This document shows, in pieces, positions 38,641-48,804 of a DNA stretch of 49,124 bases. Source of the stretch: Saccoglossus kowalevskii (Eukaryota; Hemichordata; Enteropneusta; Harrimaniidae); NCBI RefSeq assembly GCF_000003605.2, contig NW_003139100.1, positions 1-49,124 on the forward strand, read 5' to 3'. Position 1 is the stretch's first letter; each line of letters opens with the position of its first letter. The notes below the pieces were generated by a model. The model saw only the letters and a list, made by a program, of their open reading frames with translations, was not told where the DNA came from and ran no database searches. The translations under genes were made by a program, and so were the position numbers.

Positions 38641-38790
38641 TTACAAAGATCAATAGAACAGTAGACATGATGCTGGGAGAGAATGGAATACTATTTGAGG
38701 GGAAAATACAAGTCATGTGACTCTCTCACTCTCCCTCATATAGTGCTCTATTTTATCCTGTTGTCATGTCTCCTGTGTCAAATGCCATGG
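38641..38790 (+). repeat. Reference full-length monomer (150 bp)
   Basis: This unit is used as the coordinate reference; unit position 1 is 38641. It differs from the majority at GCCATGG instead of ACCATGG. Positions 11-23 carry the subfamily-diagnostic CAATAGAACAGTA. Positions 23-30 (AGACATGA) and 124-131 (TCATGTCT) are an exact 8-bp inverted repeat. Positions 35-41 (GGGAGAG) and 89-95 (CTCTCCC) are an exact 7-bp inverted repeat nested inside it. Positions 72-81 read GTCATGTGAC, and the in-frame TGA there closes the main plus-strand reading frame of every unit. Positions 81-97 are a pyrimidine-rich tract followed by CATATAG. Positions 145-150 are an NcoI site (CCATGG), and one GATC lies at positions 8-11, so either enzyme should give a 150-bp ladder. 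The majority consensus contains no CpG. Confidence 0.93.
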
Positions 38791-40799
38791 TTACAAAGAT
38801 CAATAGAACAGTAGACATGATGCTGGGAGAGAATGGAATACTATTTGAGGGGAAAATACAAGTCATGTGACTCTCTCACTCTCCCTCATATAGTGCTCTA
38901 TTTTATCCTGTTGTCATGTTTCCTGTGTCAAATACCATGGTTACAAAGATCAATAGAACAGTAGACATGATGCTGGGAGAGAATGGAATACTATTTGAGG
39001 GAAAGATACAAGTCATGTGACTCTCTCACTCTCCCTCATATAGTGCTCTATTTTATCCCGTTGTCATGTCTCCAAAGTCAAATACCATGGTTACAAAGAT
39101 CAACAGAACAGTAGACATGATGCTGGGAGAGAATGGAATACTATTTGAGGGAAAAATACAAGTCATTTGACTCTCTCACTCTCCCTCATATAGTGCTCTA
39201 ATTTATCCTGTTGTCATGTCTCCTGTGTCAAATACCATGGTTACAAAGATCAATAGAACAGTAGACATGATGCTGGGAGAGAATGGAATACTATTTGAGG
39301 GTAAAATGCAAGTCATGTGACTCTCTCACTCTCCCTCATATAGTGCTCTATTTTATCTCATTGTCATGTCTCCTGTGTCAAATACCATGGTTACAAAGAT
39401 CAATAGAACAGTAGACATGATGCTGGGAGAGAATGGAATATTATTTGAGGGTAAAATGCAAGTCATGTGACTCTCTCACTCTCCCTCATATAGTGCTCTA
39501 TTTTATCATGTTGTCATGTCTCCTGTGTCAAATAGCATGGTTACAAAGATCAATAGAACAGTAGACATGATACTGGGAGAGAATGGAATACTATTTGAGG
39601 GAAAAATACAAGTCATGTGACTCTCTCAATCTCCCTCATATAGTGCTCTATTTTATCCTGTTGTCATGTCTCCTGTGTCAAATACCATGGTTACAAAGAT
39701 CAATAGAACAGTAGACATGATGCTGGGAGAGAATGGAATACTATTTGAGGGAAAAATACAAGTCATTTGACTCTCACTCTCCCTCATATAGTGCTCTATT
39801 TTATCCTGTTGTCATGTCTCCTGTGTCAAATACCATGGTTACAAAGATCAATAGAACAGTAGACATGATGCTGGGAGAGAATGGAATACTATTTGAGGGA
39901 AAGATACAAGTCATGTGACTCTCTCAATCTCCCTCATATAGTGCTCTATTTTATCCCGTTGTCATGTCTCCTGTGTAAAATAGCATGGTTACAAAGATCA
40001 ATAGAACAGTAGACATGATGCTGGGAGAGAATGGAATACTATTTGAGGGAAAAATACAAGTCATGTGACTCTCTCAATCTCCCTCATATAGTGCTCTATT
40101 TTATCGTGTTGTCATGTCTCCTGTGTCAAATACCATGGTTACAAAGATCAATAGAACAGTAAACATGATGCTGGAAGAGAATGGAATACTATTTGAGGGA
40201 AAAATACAAGTCATGTGACTCTCTCACTCCCCCTCATATAGTGCTCCATGTTATCCCATTGTCATGTCTCCTGTGTCAAATACCATGGTTACAAAGATCA
40301 ATAGAACAGTAGACATGATGCTGGGAGAGAATGGAATACTATTTGAGGGAAAAATACAAGTCATGTGACCCTCTCACTCTCCCTCATATAGTGCTCTATT
40401 TTATCCCTTTGTCATGTCTCCTGTGTCAAATACCATGGGTTACAAAGATCAATAGAACAGTATACATGATTGTGGGGGAGAATGGAATACTATTTGAGGG
40501 AAAAATACAAGTCATGTTACTCTCTCACTCTTCCTCATATAGTGCTCTATTTTATCCTGTTGTCATGTCTCCTGTGTCAAATACCATGGTTACAAAAATC
40601 AATAGAACAGTAGACATGATGCTGGGAGAGAATGGAATACTATTTGAGGGAAAAATACAAGTCATGTGACTCTCACTCTCCCTCATATAGTGCTTTATTT
40701 TATCCCTTTGTCATGTCTCCTGTGTCAAATACCATGGTTACAAAGATCAATAGAACAGTAGACATGATGCTGGGAGAGAATGGAATACTATTTGAGGGT

Positions 40800-42030
40800 A
40801 AAATACAAGTCATGTGACTCTCTCACTCTCCCACATATAGTGCTCCATTTTGTCCTGTTGTCATGTTTCCTGTGTCAAATACCATGGTTACAAAGATCAA
40901 TAGAACAGTAGACATGATGCTGCGAGAGAATGGAATACTATTTGAGGGAAAGATACAAGTCATGTGACTCTCACAATCTCCCTCATATAGTGCTCTATTT
41001 TATCCCGTTGTCATGTCTCCTGTGTAAAATAGCATGGTTACAAAGATCAATAGAACAGTAGACATGATGCTGGGAGAGAATGGAATACTATTTGAGGGAA
41101 AAATACAAGTCATGTGACTCTCTCACTCTCCCTCATATAGTGCTCCATGTTATCCCGTTGTCATGTCTCCTGTGTCAAATACCATGGTTACAAAGATCAA
41201 TAGAACAGTAGACATGATGCTGGAAGAGAATGGAATACTATTTGAGGGGAAAATACAAGTCATGTGACTCTCTCATTCTCCCGCATATAGTGCTCTATTT
41301 TATCCTTTTGTCATGTCTCCTGTGTCAAATACCATGGTTACAAAGATCAATAGAACAGTAGACATGATGCTGGAAGAGAATGGAATACTATTTGAGGGGA
41401 AAATACAAGTCATGTGACTCTCTCACTCTCCCGCATATAGTGCTCTATTTTATCCTTTTGTCATGTCTCCTGTGTCAAATACCATGGTTACAAAGATCAA
41501 TAGAACAGCAGACATGATGCTGGGAGAAAATGGAATAATATTTAAGGGAAATATGCAAGTCATATGACTCTCTCACTCTCCCTCATATAGTGCTCTATTT
41601 TATCCCGTTGTCATGTCTCCTGTGTAAAATACAGTGGTTACAAAGATCAATAGAAAAGTAGACATGATGCTGGGAGAGAATGGAATACTATTTGAGGGAA
41701 AAATACAAGTCATGTTACTCTCTCACTCTTCCTCATATAGTGCTCTATTGTCTCCAGTGTCAAATACCATGGTTACAAAGATCAATAGAACAGTAGACAT
41801 GATGCTGGGAGAGAATGGAATAGTATTTGAGGGTAAAATGCAAGTCATGTGACTCTCTCACTCTCCCTCATATAGTGCTCTATTTTATCCTGTTGTCATG
41901 TCTCCTGTGTCAAATACCATGGTTACAAAGATCAATAGAACAGTAGACATGATGCTGGAAGAGAATGGAATACTATTTGAGGGAAAGATACAAGTCATGT
42001 GACTCTCTCACTCTCCCTCATATAGTGCTC
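40800..42030 (+). repeat. Higher-order block, copy 1 (copy 2 at 42732-43962)
   Basis: About 1.2 kb is repeated 1932 bp downstream. Markers in order are CCCACATATAGTG, CATGTTTCCTG, GATGCTGCGAGAG, CACAATCTCC, CAAAATAGCATGG, CTCCATGTTATCCC, two CCCGCATATAG units, GGAATAATATTTAAGG, AATACAGTGGTTAC and the shortened GCTCTATTGTCTCCAGTG. Only a handful of differences were seen. The TCTATTGTCTCCAG unit has lost a stretch between TCTATT and GTCTCC in both copies. Confidence 0.85.
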
Positions 42031-42731
42031 TATTTTATCCCTTTGTCATGTCTCCTGTGTCAAATACCATGGTTACAAAGATCAATAGAACAGCAGACAT
42101 GATGCTGGGAGAGAATGGAATACTATTTGAGGGAAAAATACAAGTCATGTGACTCTCTCACTCTCCCTCATATAGTGCTCTATTTTATCCCGTTGTCATG
42201 TCTCCTTTGTCAAATACCATGGTTACAAAGATCAATAGAACAGTAGACATGATGCTGGGAGAGAATGGAATACTATTTGAGGGAAAAATACAAGTCATGT
42301 CTCTCTCTCAATCTCCCTCATATAGTGCTCTATTTTATCCTGTTGTCATGTCTCCTGTGTCAAATACCATGGTTACAAAGATCAATAGAACAGCAGACAT
42401 GATGCTGGGAGAGAATGGAATACTATTTGAGGGTAAAATACAAGTCATGCGACTCTCTCACTTTCCCTCATATAGTGCTCTATTTTATCCTGTTGTCATG
42501 TCTCCTGTGTCAAATACCATGGTTACAAAGATCAATAGAACAGTAGACATGATGCTGGGAGAGAATGGAATACTATTTGAGGGTAAAATACAAGTCATGT
42601 GACTCTCTCAATCTCCTTCATATAGTGCTCTATTTTATCCTGTCATGTCTCCTGTGTCAAATACCATGGTTACAAAGATCAATAGAACAGTAGACATGAT
42701 GCTGGGAGAGAATGGAATACTATTTGAGGGT

Positions 42732-43962
42732 AAAATACAAGTCATGTGACTCTCTCACTCTCCCACATATAGTGCTCTATTTTGTCCTGTTGTCATGTTT
42801 CCTGTGTCAAATACCATGGTTACAAAGATCAATAGAACAGTAGACATGATGCTGCGAGAGAATGGAATACTATTTGAGGGAAAGATATAAGTCATGTGAC
42901 TCTCACAATCTCCATCATATAGTGCTCTATTTTATCCCGTTGTCATGTCTCCTGTGTAAAATAGCATGGTTACAAAGATCAATAGAACAGTAGACATGAT
43001 GCTGGGAGAGAATGGAATACTATTTGAGGGAAAAATACAAGTCATGTGACTCTCTCACTCTCCCTCATATAGTGCTCCATGTTATCCCGTTGTCATGTCT
43101 CCTGTGTCAAATACCATGGTTACAAAGATCAATAGAACAGTAGACATGATGCTGGAAGAGAATGGAATACTATTTGAGGGGAAAATACAAGTCATGTGAC
43201 TCTCTCACTCTCCCGCATATAGTGCTCTATTTTATCCTTTTGTCATGTCTCCTGTGTCAAATACCATGGTTACAAAGATCAATAGAACAGTAGACATGAT
43301 GCTGGAAGAGAATGGAATACTATTTGAGGGGAAAATACAAGTCATGTGACTCTCTCACTCTCCCGCATATAGTGATCTATTTTATCCTGTTGTCATGTCT
43401 CCTGTGTCAAATACCATGGTTACAAAGATCAATAGAACAGCAGACATGATGCTGGGAGAGAATGGAATAATATTTAAGGGAAATATGCAAGTCATATGAC
43501 TCTCTCACTCTCCCTCATATAGTGCTCTATTTTATCCCGTTGTCATGTCTCCTGTGTAAAATACAGTGGTTACAAAGATCAATAGAAAAGTAGACATGAT
43601 GCTGGGAGAGAATGGAATACTATTTGAGGGAAAAATACAAGTCATGTTACTCTCTCACTCTTCCTCATATAGTGCTCTATTGTCTCCAGTGTCAAATACC
43701 ATGGTTACAAAGATCAATAGAACAGTAGACATGATGCTGGGAGAGAATGGAATAGTATTTGAGGGTAAAATGCAAGTCATGTGACTCTCTCACTCTCCCT
43801 CATATAGTGCTCTATTTTATCCTGTTGTCATGTCTCCTGTGTCAAATACCATGGTTACAAAGATCAATAGAACAGTAGACATGATGCTGGAAGAGAATGG
43901 AATACTATTTGAGGGAAAGATACAAGTCATGTGACTCTCTCACTCTCCCTCATATTGTGCTC
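42732..43962 (+). repeat. Higher-order block, copy 2
   Basis: This is the second copy, 1932 bp (13 monomers) after the first. The GATGCTGCGAGAG marker is at 42852 versus 40920. Private changes include CTCCATCATATAG near 42912, GTGATCTATTT near 43372 and AAAGATATAAGTC near 42890. After about 43962 the two copies part, with GAACAGTAGACATGATGCTGGGGG here against GAACAGCAGAC in copy 1. Confidence 0.85.
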
Positions 43963-45849
43963 TATTTTATCCCTTTGTCATGTCTCCTGTGTCAAATACC
44001 ATGGTTACAAAGATCAATAGAACAGTAGACATGATGCTGGGGGAGAATGGAATACTATTTGAGGAAAAAATACAAGTCATGTGACTCTCTCACTCTCCCT
44101 CATATAGTGCTCTATTTTATCCTGTTGTCATGTCTCCTGTGTCAAATACCATGGTTACAAAGATCAATAGAACAGTAGACATGATGCTGGGGGAGAATGG
44201 AATACTATTTGAGGAAAAAATACAAGTCATGTGACTTTCTCACTCTCCCTCATATAGTGCTCTATTTTATCCTGTTGTCATGTCTCCTGTGTCAAATACC
44301 ATGGTTACAAAGATCAATAGAACAGGAGACATGATGCTGGGAGTGAATAGAATACTATTTGCGGGAAAAATACAAGTCATGTGACTCTCTCACTCTCCCT
44401 CATATAGTGCTCTATTTTATCCTATTGTCATGTCTCCTGTGTCAAATACCATGGTTACAAAGATCAATAGAACAGTAGACATGATGCTGGGAGAGAATGG
44501 AATACTATTTGAGGGAAAAATACAAGTCATGTGACTCTCTCACTTTCCCTTATATAGTGCTCTATTTTATCCCTTTGTCATGTCTCCTGTGTCAAATACC
44601 ATGGTTACAAAGATCAATAGAACAGTAGACATGATGCTGGGGGAGAATGGAATACTATTTGAGTAAAAAATACAAGTCATGTGACTCTCTCACTCTCCCT
44701 CATATAGTGCTCTATTTTATCCTGTTATGTCTCCTGTGTCAAATACCATGGTTACAAAGATCAATAGAACAGCAGACATGATGCTGGGAGAGAATGGAAT
44801 ACTATTTGAGTAAAAAATACAAGTCATGTGACTCTCTCACTCTCCCTCATATAGTGCTCTATTTTATCCTGTTGTCATGTCTCCTGTGTCAAATACCATG
44901 GTTACAAAGATCAATAGAACAGCAGACATGATGCTGGGAGAGAATGGAATACTATTTGAGGGAAAAATACAAGTCATGTGACTCTCTCACTCTACCTCAT
45001 ATAGTGCTCTATTTTATCCCTTTGTCATGTCTCCTGTGTCAAATACCATGGTTACAAAGATCAAAAGAACAGTAGACATGATGCTGGGGGAGAATGGAAT
45101 ACTATTTGAGGGAAAAATACAAGTCATGTTACTCTCTCACTCTTCCTCATATAGTGCTCTATTTTATCCTGTTGTCATGTCTCCTGTGTCAAATACCATG
45201 GTTACAAAGATCAATAGAACAGTAGACATGATGCTGGGGGAGAATGGAATACTATTTGAGTAAAAAATACAAGTCATGTGACTCTCTCACTCTCGCTCAT
45301 ATAGTGCTCTATTTTATCCTGTTGTTATGTCTCCTGTGTCAAATACCATGGTTACAAAGATCAATAGAACAGTAGACATGATGCTGGGAGAGAACGGAAT
45401 ACTATTTGACGGAAAAATACAAGTCATGTGACTCTCTCACTCTCCCTCATATAGTGCTCTATTTTATCCTGTTGTCATGTCTCCTGTGTCAAATACCATG
45501 GTTACAAAGATCAATAGAACAGCAGACATGATGCTGGGAGAGAATGGAATACTATTTGAGGGTAAAATACGAGTCATGTGACTTTCCCTCATATAGTGCT
45601 CTATTTTATCCTGTTGTCATGTCTCCTGTGTCAAATACCATGGTTACAAAGATCAATAGAACAGCAGACATGATGCTGGGAGAGAATGGAATACTATTTG
45701 AGGGAAAAATACAAGTCATGTGACTCTCTCACTCTCCCTCATTTTGTGCTATATTTTATCCCTTTGTCATGTCTCCTGTGTCAAATACCATGGTTACAAA
45801 GATCAAAAGAACAGTAGACATGATGCTGGGGGAGAATGGAATACTATTT

Positions 45850-48262
45850 GAGGGTAAAATGCAAGTCATGTGACTCTCACTCTCCCTCATATAGTGCTCT
45901 ATTTTATCCCGTTGTCATGTCTCCTGTGTCAAATACCATGGTTACAAAGATCAGTAGAAAAGTAGACATGATGCTGGGAGAGAATGGAATACTATTTGAG
46001 GGAAAAATACAAGTCATGTGACTCTCCCACTCTCCCTCATATAGTGCTCTATTTTACCCTGTTGTTATGTCAAATACCATGGTTACAAAGATCAATAGAA
46101 GAGTAGACATGATGCTGGGAGAGAATGGAATACTATTTGAGGATAAAATGCAAGTCATGTGACTCTCTCACTCTCCCTCATATAGTGCTCTATTTTATCC
46201 TGTTGTCATGTCTCCTGTGTCAAATATCATGGTTACAAAGATGAGTAGAAAAGTAGACATGATGCTTGAGAGTATGGAATACTATTTGAGGGTAAAATAC
46301 AAGTCATGTGACTCTCCCACTCTCCCTCATATAGTGCTCTATTTTATCCAGTTGTCATGTCTCCTCTGTTAAATACCATGATTACAAAGATCAATAGAAC
46401 AGAAGACATGATGCTGGGAGAGAATGGAATACTATTTGATTGAAAAATGCAAGTCATGTGACTCTCTCACTCTCCCTCATATAGTGCTCTATTTTATCCA
46501 GTTGTCATGTCTCCTCTGTTAAATACCATGATTACAAAGATCAATAGAACAGAAGACATGATGCTGGGAGAGAATGGAATACTATTTGATTGAAAAATAC
46601 AAGTCATGTGACTGTCTCACTCTCCCTCATATAGTGCTCTATTTTATCCTGTTGTCATGTCTCCTCTGTCAAATACCATGATTACAAAGATCAATAGAAC
46701 AGTAGTTATGATGCTGGGAGATAATGGAATACTGTTTGAGAGAAAAATGCAAGCCGTGTGACTCTCTCACTCTCCCACATATAGTGCTCTATTTTATCCT
46801 GTTGTCATGTCTCCTGTGTCAAATACCATGGTTACAAAGATCAGTAGAAAAGTAGACAAGATGGTTGAGAGAATGGAATACTATTTGAGGGTAAAAAACA
46901 AGTCATGTGACTCTCCCACTCTCCCTCATATAGTGCTCTATTTTACCCTGTTGTCATGTCTCCTCTGTCAAATACCATGGTTACAAAGATCAGTAGAAAA
47001 GTAGACATGATGCTGGGAGAGAATGGAATACTATTTGAGGGTAAAATACAAGTCATGTGACTCTCCCACTCTCCCTCATATAGTGCTCTATTTTATCCTG
47101 TTGTTATGTCAAATACCATGGTTACAAAGATCAATAGAACAGTAGATATGATGCTGGGAGAGAATGGAATACTGTTTGAGAGAAAAATGCAAGTCATGTG
47201 ACTCTCTCACTCTCCCTCATATAGTGCTCTATTTTATCCTGTTGTCATGTCTCGTGTGTCAACTACCATGGTTACAAAGATCACTAGAACAGTAGACATG
47301 ATGCTGGGAGAGAATGGAATACTGTTTGAGAGAAAAATGCAAGTCATGTGACTCTCCCACTCTCCCTCATATAGTGCTCTATTTTATCCTGTTGTCATGT
47401 CTCCTGTGTCAACTACCATGGTTACAAAGATCACTAGAACAGTAGACATGATGCTGGGAGAGAATGGAATACTATTTGAGGGTAAAATGCAAGTCATGTG
47501 ACTCTCTCACTCTCCCTCATATAGTGCTCCATGTTATCCCGTTGTCATGTCTCCTGTGTAAAATACCATGGTTACAAAGATCAATAGAACAGTAGACATG
47601 ATGCTGGGAGAGAATGGAATACTATTTGACGGGAAAATACAAGTCATGTGACTCTCTCACTCTCCCTCATATAGTGCTCTATTTTATCCTGTTGTCATGT
47701 CTCCTGTGTCAAATACCATGGTTACAAAGATCAATAGAACAGTAGATATGATGCTGGGAGAGAATGGAATACTATTTGAGGGAAAAATGCAAATCATGTG
47801 ACTCTCTCACTCTCCCTCATATAGTGCTCTATGTTATCCCGTTGTCATGTCTCCTGTGTAAAATACCATGGTTACAAAGATCAATAGAACAGTAGACATG
47901 ATGCTGGGAGAGAATGGAATACTATTTGAGGGAAAAATACAAGTCATGTGACTGTCTCACTCTCCCTCATATAGTGCTCTATTTTATTCTGTTGTCATGT
48001 CTCCTGTGTCAAATACCATGGTTACAAAGATCAATAGAACAGTAGATATGATGCTGGGAGAGAATGGAATACTATTTGAGGGAAAAATACAAGTCATGTG
48101 ACTCTCACTCTCCCTCATATAGTGCTCTATTTTATCCCGTTGTTATGTCTCCTGTGTCAAATACCATGGTTACAAAGACCAATAGAACAGTAGACATGAT
48201 GCTGGGAGAGAATGGAATACTATTTGAGGAAACAATACAAGTCATGTGACTCTCCCACTCTC
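45850..48262 (+). repeat. Domain C: distal heterogeneous edge of the array
   Basis: The K type, the 9-bp-deleted units and the CTCCATGTTATCCC units all return here, as in domain A. Its first part (45918-46453) matches 4450-4985. Units stay easily recognisable up to the boundary, with only scattered decay such as AAGCCGTGTGAC near 46752 and GACAAGATGGTTGAG near 46855. There is no gradual fade-out before the junction. Confidence 0.85.
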
Positions 48263-48263
48263 A
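48250..48263 (+). other. Array-flank junction inside a monomer
   Basis: The last unit follows the consensus through GACTCTCCCACTCTC, ending at 48262. The consensus would then continue CCTCATATAG, but the sequence reads AATGAGATCTCGG. The array therefore stops within the CT tract, about two thirds of the way through a monomer, the same place where the 2-bp and 8-bp internal deletions occur. No target-site duplication or transposon end is visible at the joint. Confidence 0.88.
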
Positions 48264-48394
48264 ATGAGATCTCGGTGGCCATTTCTGTCATTGCTATTGT
48301 TATCTTACATGTTCACATGGAATTTATTTATCAGTGAAAATAGCGAAATTAAAATACAGTGAATAATTACTGCATTTACAGTATGTGATTAATT

Positions 48395-48407
48395 CAAAAT
48401 GGCGTCC
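48395..48407 (+). promoter_or_regulatory. YY1-like word
   Basis: CAAAATGGCGTCC contains the AANATGGCG core bound by the zinc-finger factor YY1 in animals. It is the only such word I noticed in the flank, 133 bp from the array edge. A single match in 862 bp could be chance or part of an old mobile element, so function is only a suggestion. Confidence 0.25.
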
Positions 48408-48687
48408 ATGCCTTGGATACGGTGTAAATATATTGTTGAAAACTTTGTTCCGTGATACCTACATTTGGGAGAAATAAAAATGTATTTGTGAATGAATGTT
48501 TAACAGAACTACACTGTTTTAATTTGGCTTCGGCTGTAACAGTAGATTGGTACAATATTTGCTCATCATTTTGTAGTATGCATTTGTATGAATTGTGGGA
48601 AATTACTAAACATTAAATTGTTAATGATTTTTCAGCATATCTCATTGTTGCCTGTTATTTTGGCTTCCATTGGTTAGTTAAAGTCTT

Positions 48688-48708
48688 ATTTGCATATATC
48701 ATGTGACT
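48688..48708 (+). promoter_or_regulatory. POU octamer next to an M-box word
   Basis: ATTTGCAT (48688-48695) is the exact POU-factor octamer. Three bases on, TCATGTGACT (48699-48708) is an M-box/E-box word identical to the 10-mer carried by nearly every satellite unit. It may be an ordinary coincidence, or the second word may be a relic of a decayed monomer. Confidence 0.25.
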
Positions 48709-48715
48709 TTCTTTT

Positions 48716-48721
48716 AATAAA
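48716..48721 (+). terminator. Possible polyadenylation hexamer
   Basis: AATAAA is followed at about 20-35 bp by the T/GT-rich GTATATTTGTCTTATTC, the usual layout of an animal poly(A) site. A second AATAAA lies at 48473-48478 with less convincing downstream sequence. No coding exon is seen upstream, and AATAAA is common by chance in DNA this AT-rich. Confidence 0.2.
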
Positions 48722-48804
48722 GAATTTCAAATTTTTAAAGTATATTTGTCTTATTCTTTCAACTCCCCCACTATTATAAACTCTGTGTTAGACACTAAGG
48801 GTAG

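Larger units (their letters stand above)
38185..45850 (+). repeat. Domain B: homogenised full-length N-type monomers
   Basis: For about 7.7 kb nearly every unit is the full-length N type with the uninterrupted TCTCCTGTGTCAAAT segment. The K type (GATCAGTAGAAAAG), common before and after, is absent from about 37930 to about 45950. Ten consecutive units from 38341 are exactly 150 bp. Sub-variants are simple substitutions such as TATCCCTTTGTC, CCCGCATATAG, TTTGAGTAAAAAAT and GACAATCTCC. The domain begins after a 9-bp-deleted unit near 38175 and ends when a CTCTCACTCTCC plus K-type unit returns near 45870. No gene is present. Confidence 0.87.
1..48262 (+). repeat. Tandem satellite array, 150-bp monomer, about 325 copies
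   Basis: A single monomer repeats head to tail from the first base to 48262, always in the same orientation. Each unit carries the same landmarks in order: TTACAAAGATCA, AGACATGATGCTGG, GAATGGAATACTATTTGA, ACAAGTCATGTGACTC, CTCATATAGTGCTC, TTGTCATGTCTCC and AATACCATGG. The full-length unit is 150 bp: ten successive TTACAAAGAT starts from 38341 to 39691 are exactly 150 bp apart. Common shorter variants come from 1-, 2-, 7-, 8- and 9-bp losses at fixed places. The left end lies outside the window. Near-nucleosomal monomer length and uniform orientation are typical of centromeric, pericentromeric or subtelomeric satellites, but the chromosomal position cannot be told here. I see no interrupting transposon and no inversion. 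No CENP-B box (core TTCG....CGGG) is present in the monomer. Confidence 0.98.

Noticed and set aside
642-48249. About 65 short plus-strand open frames of 60-134 codons
   Set aside because: They recur with the satellite period, start at the same CATGTCTCC or GAATGGAATAC positions, and end at the same stops. Their length depends only on which 1-, 2- or 9-bp variants lie next to each other. No unit shows sequence outside the repeat.
1-48262. CRISPR array or other bacterial repeat system
   Set aside because: There are no short conserved repeats separated by unique spacers. The whole 150-bp unit repeats, and no cas-like gene or bacterial gene context exists.
1-48262. Hammerhead-ribozyme satellite
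   Set aside because: Several animal satellites encode hammerheads, so I looked for the CTGANGA...GAAA core in the monomer on both strands and found none.
1-48262. CENP-B box in the monomer
   Set aside because: The required TTCG and CGGG elements are absent from the consensus, which has no CpG at all.
1-48262. RNA polymerase III internal promoter (tRNA- or SINE-derived satellite)
   Set aside because: No B-box like GGTTCGANTCC is present; GGTTACAAAGATC is the nearest and lacks the key bases.
48262-48263. Transposon insertion at the array edge
   Set aside because: No terminal inverted repeat, poly(A) tail or target-site duplication is visible on the flank side. The joint looks like a simple break within the CT tract.
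48264-48362. 32-codon frame starting MRSRWPFLSLLLL, resembling a signal peptide
   Set aside because: It is very short, overlaps another hydrophobic-looking frame in the same TTG/ATT-rich DNA, and has no following domain, so the hydrophobicity follows from composition.
48473-48478. First AATAAA in the flank as a poly(A) site
   Set aside because: It lies in GAAATAAAAATG with no clear GT/T-rich element at the usual distance and no exon upstream, so it is likely chance.
48611-48626. CATTAA-ATTG-TTAATG hairpin as a terminator
   Set aside because: The 6-bp stem is nearly all A/T with no following T run of note, which is expected by chance in this flank.
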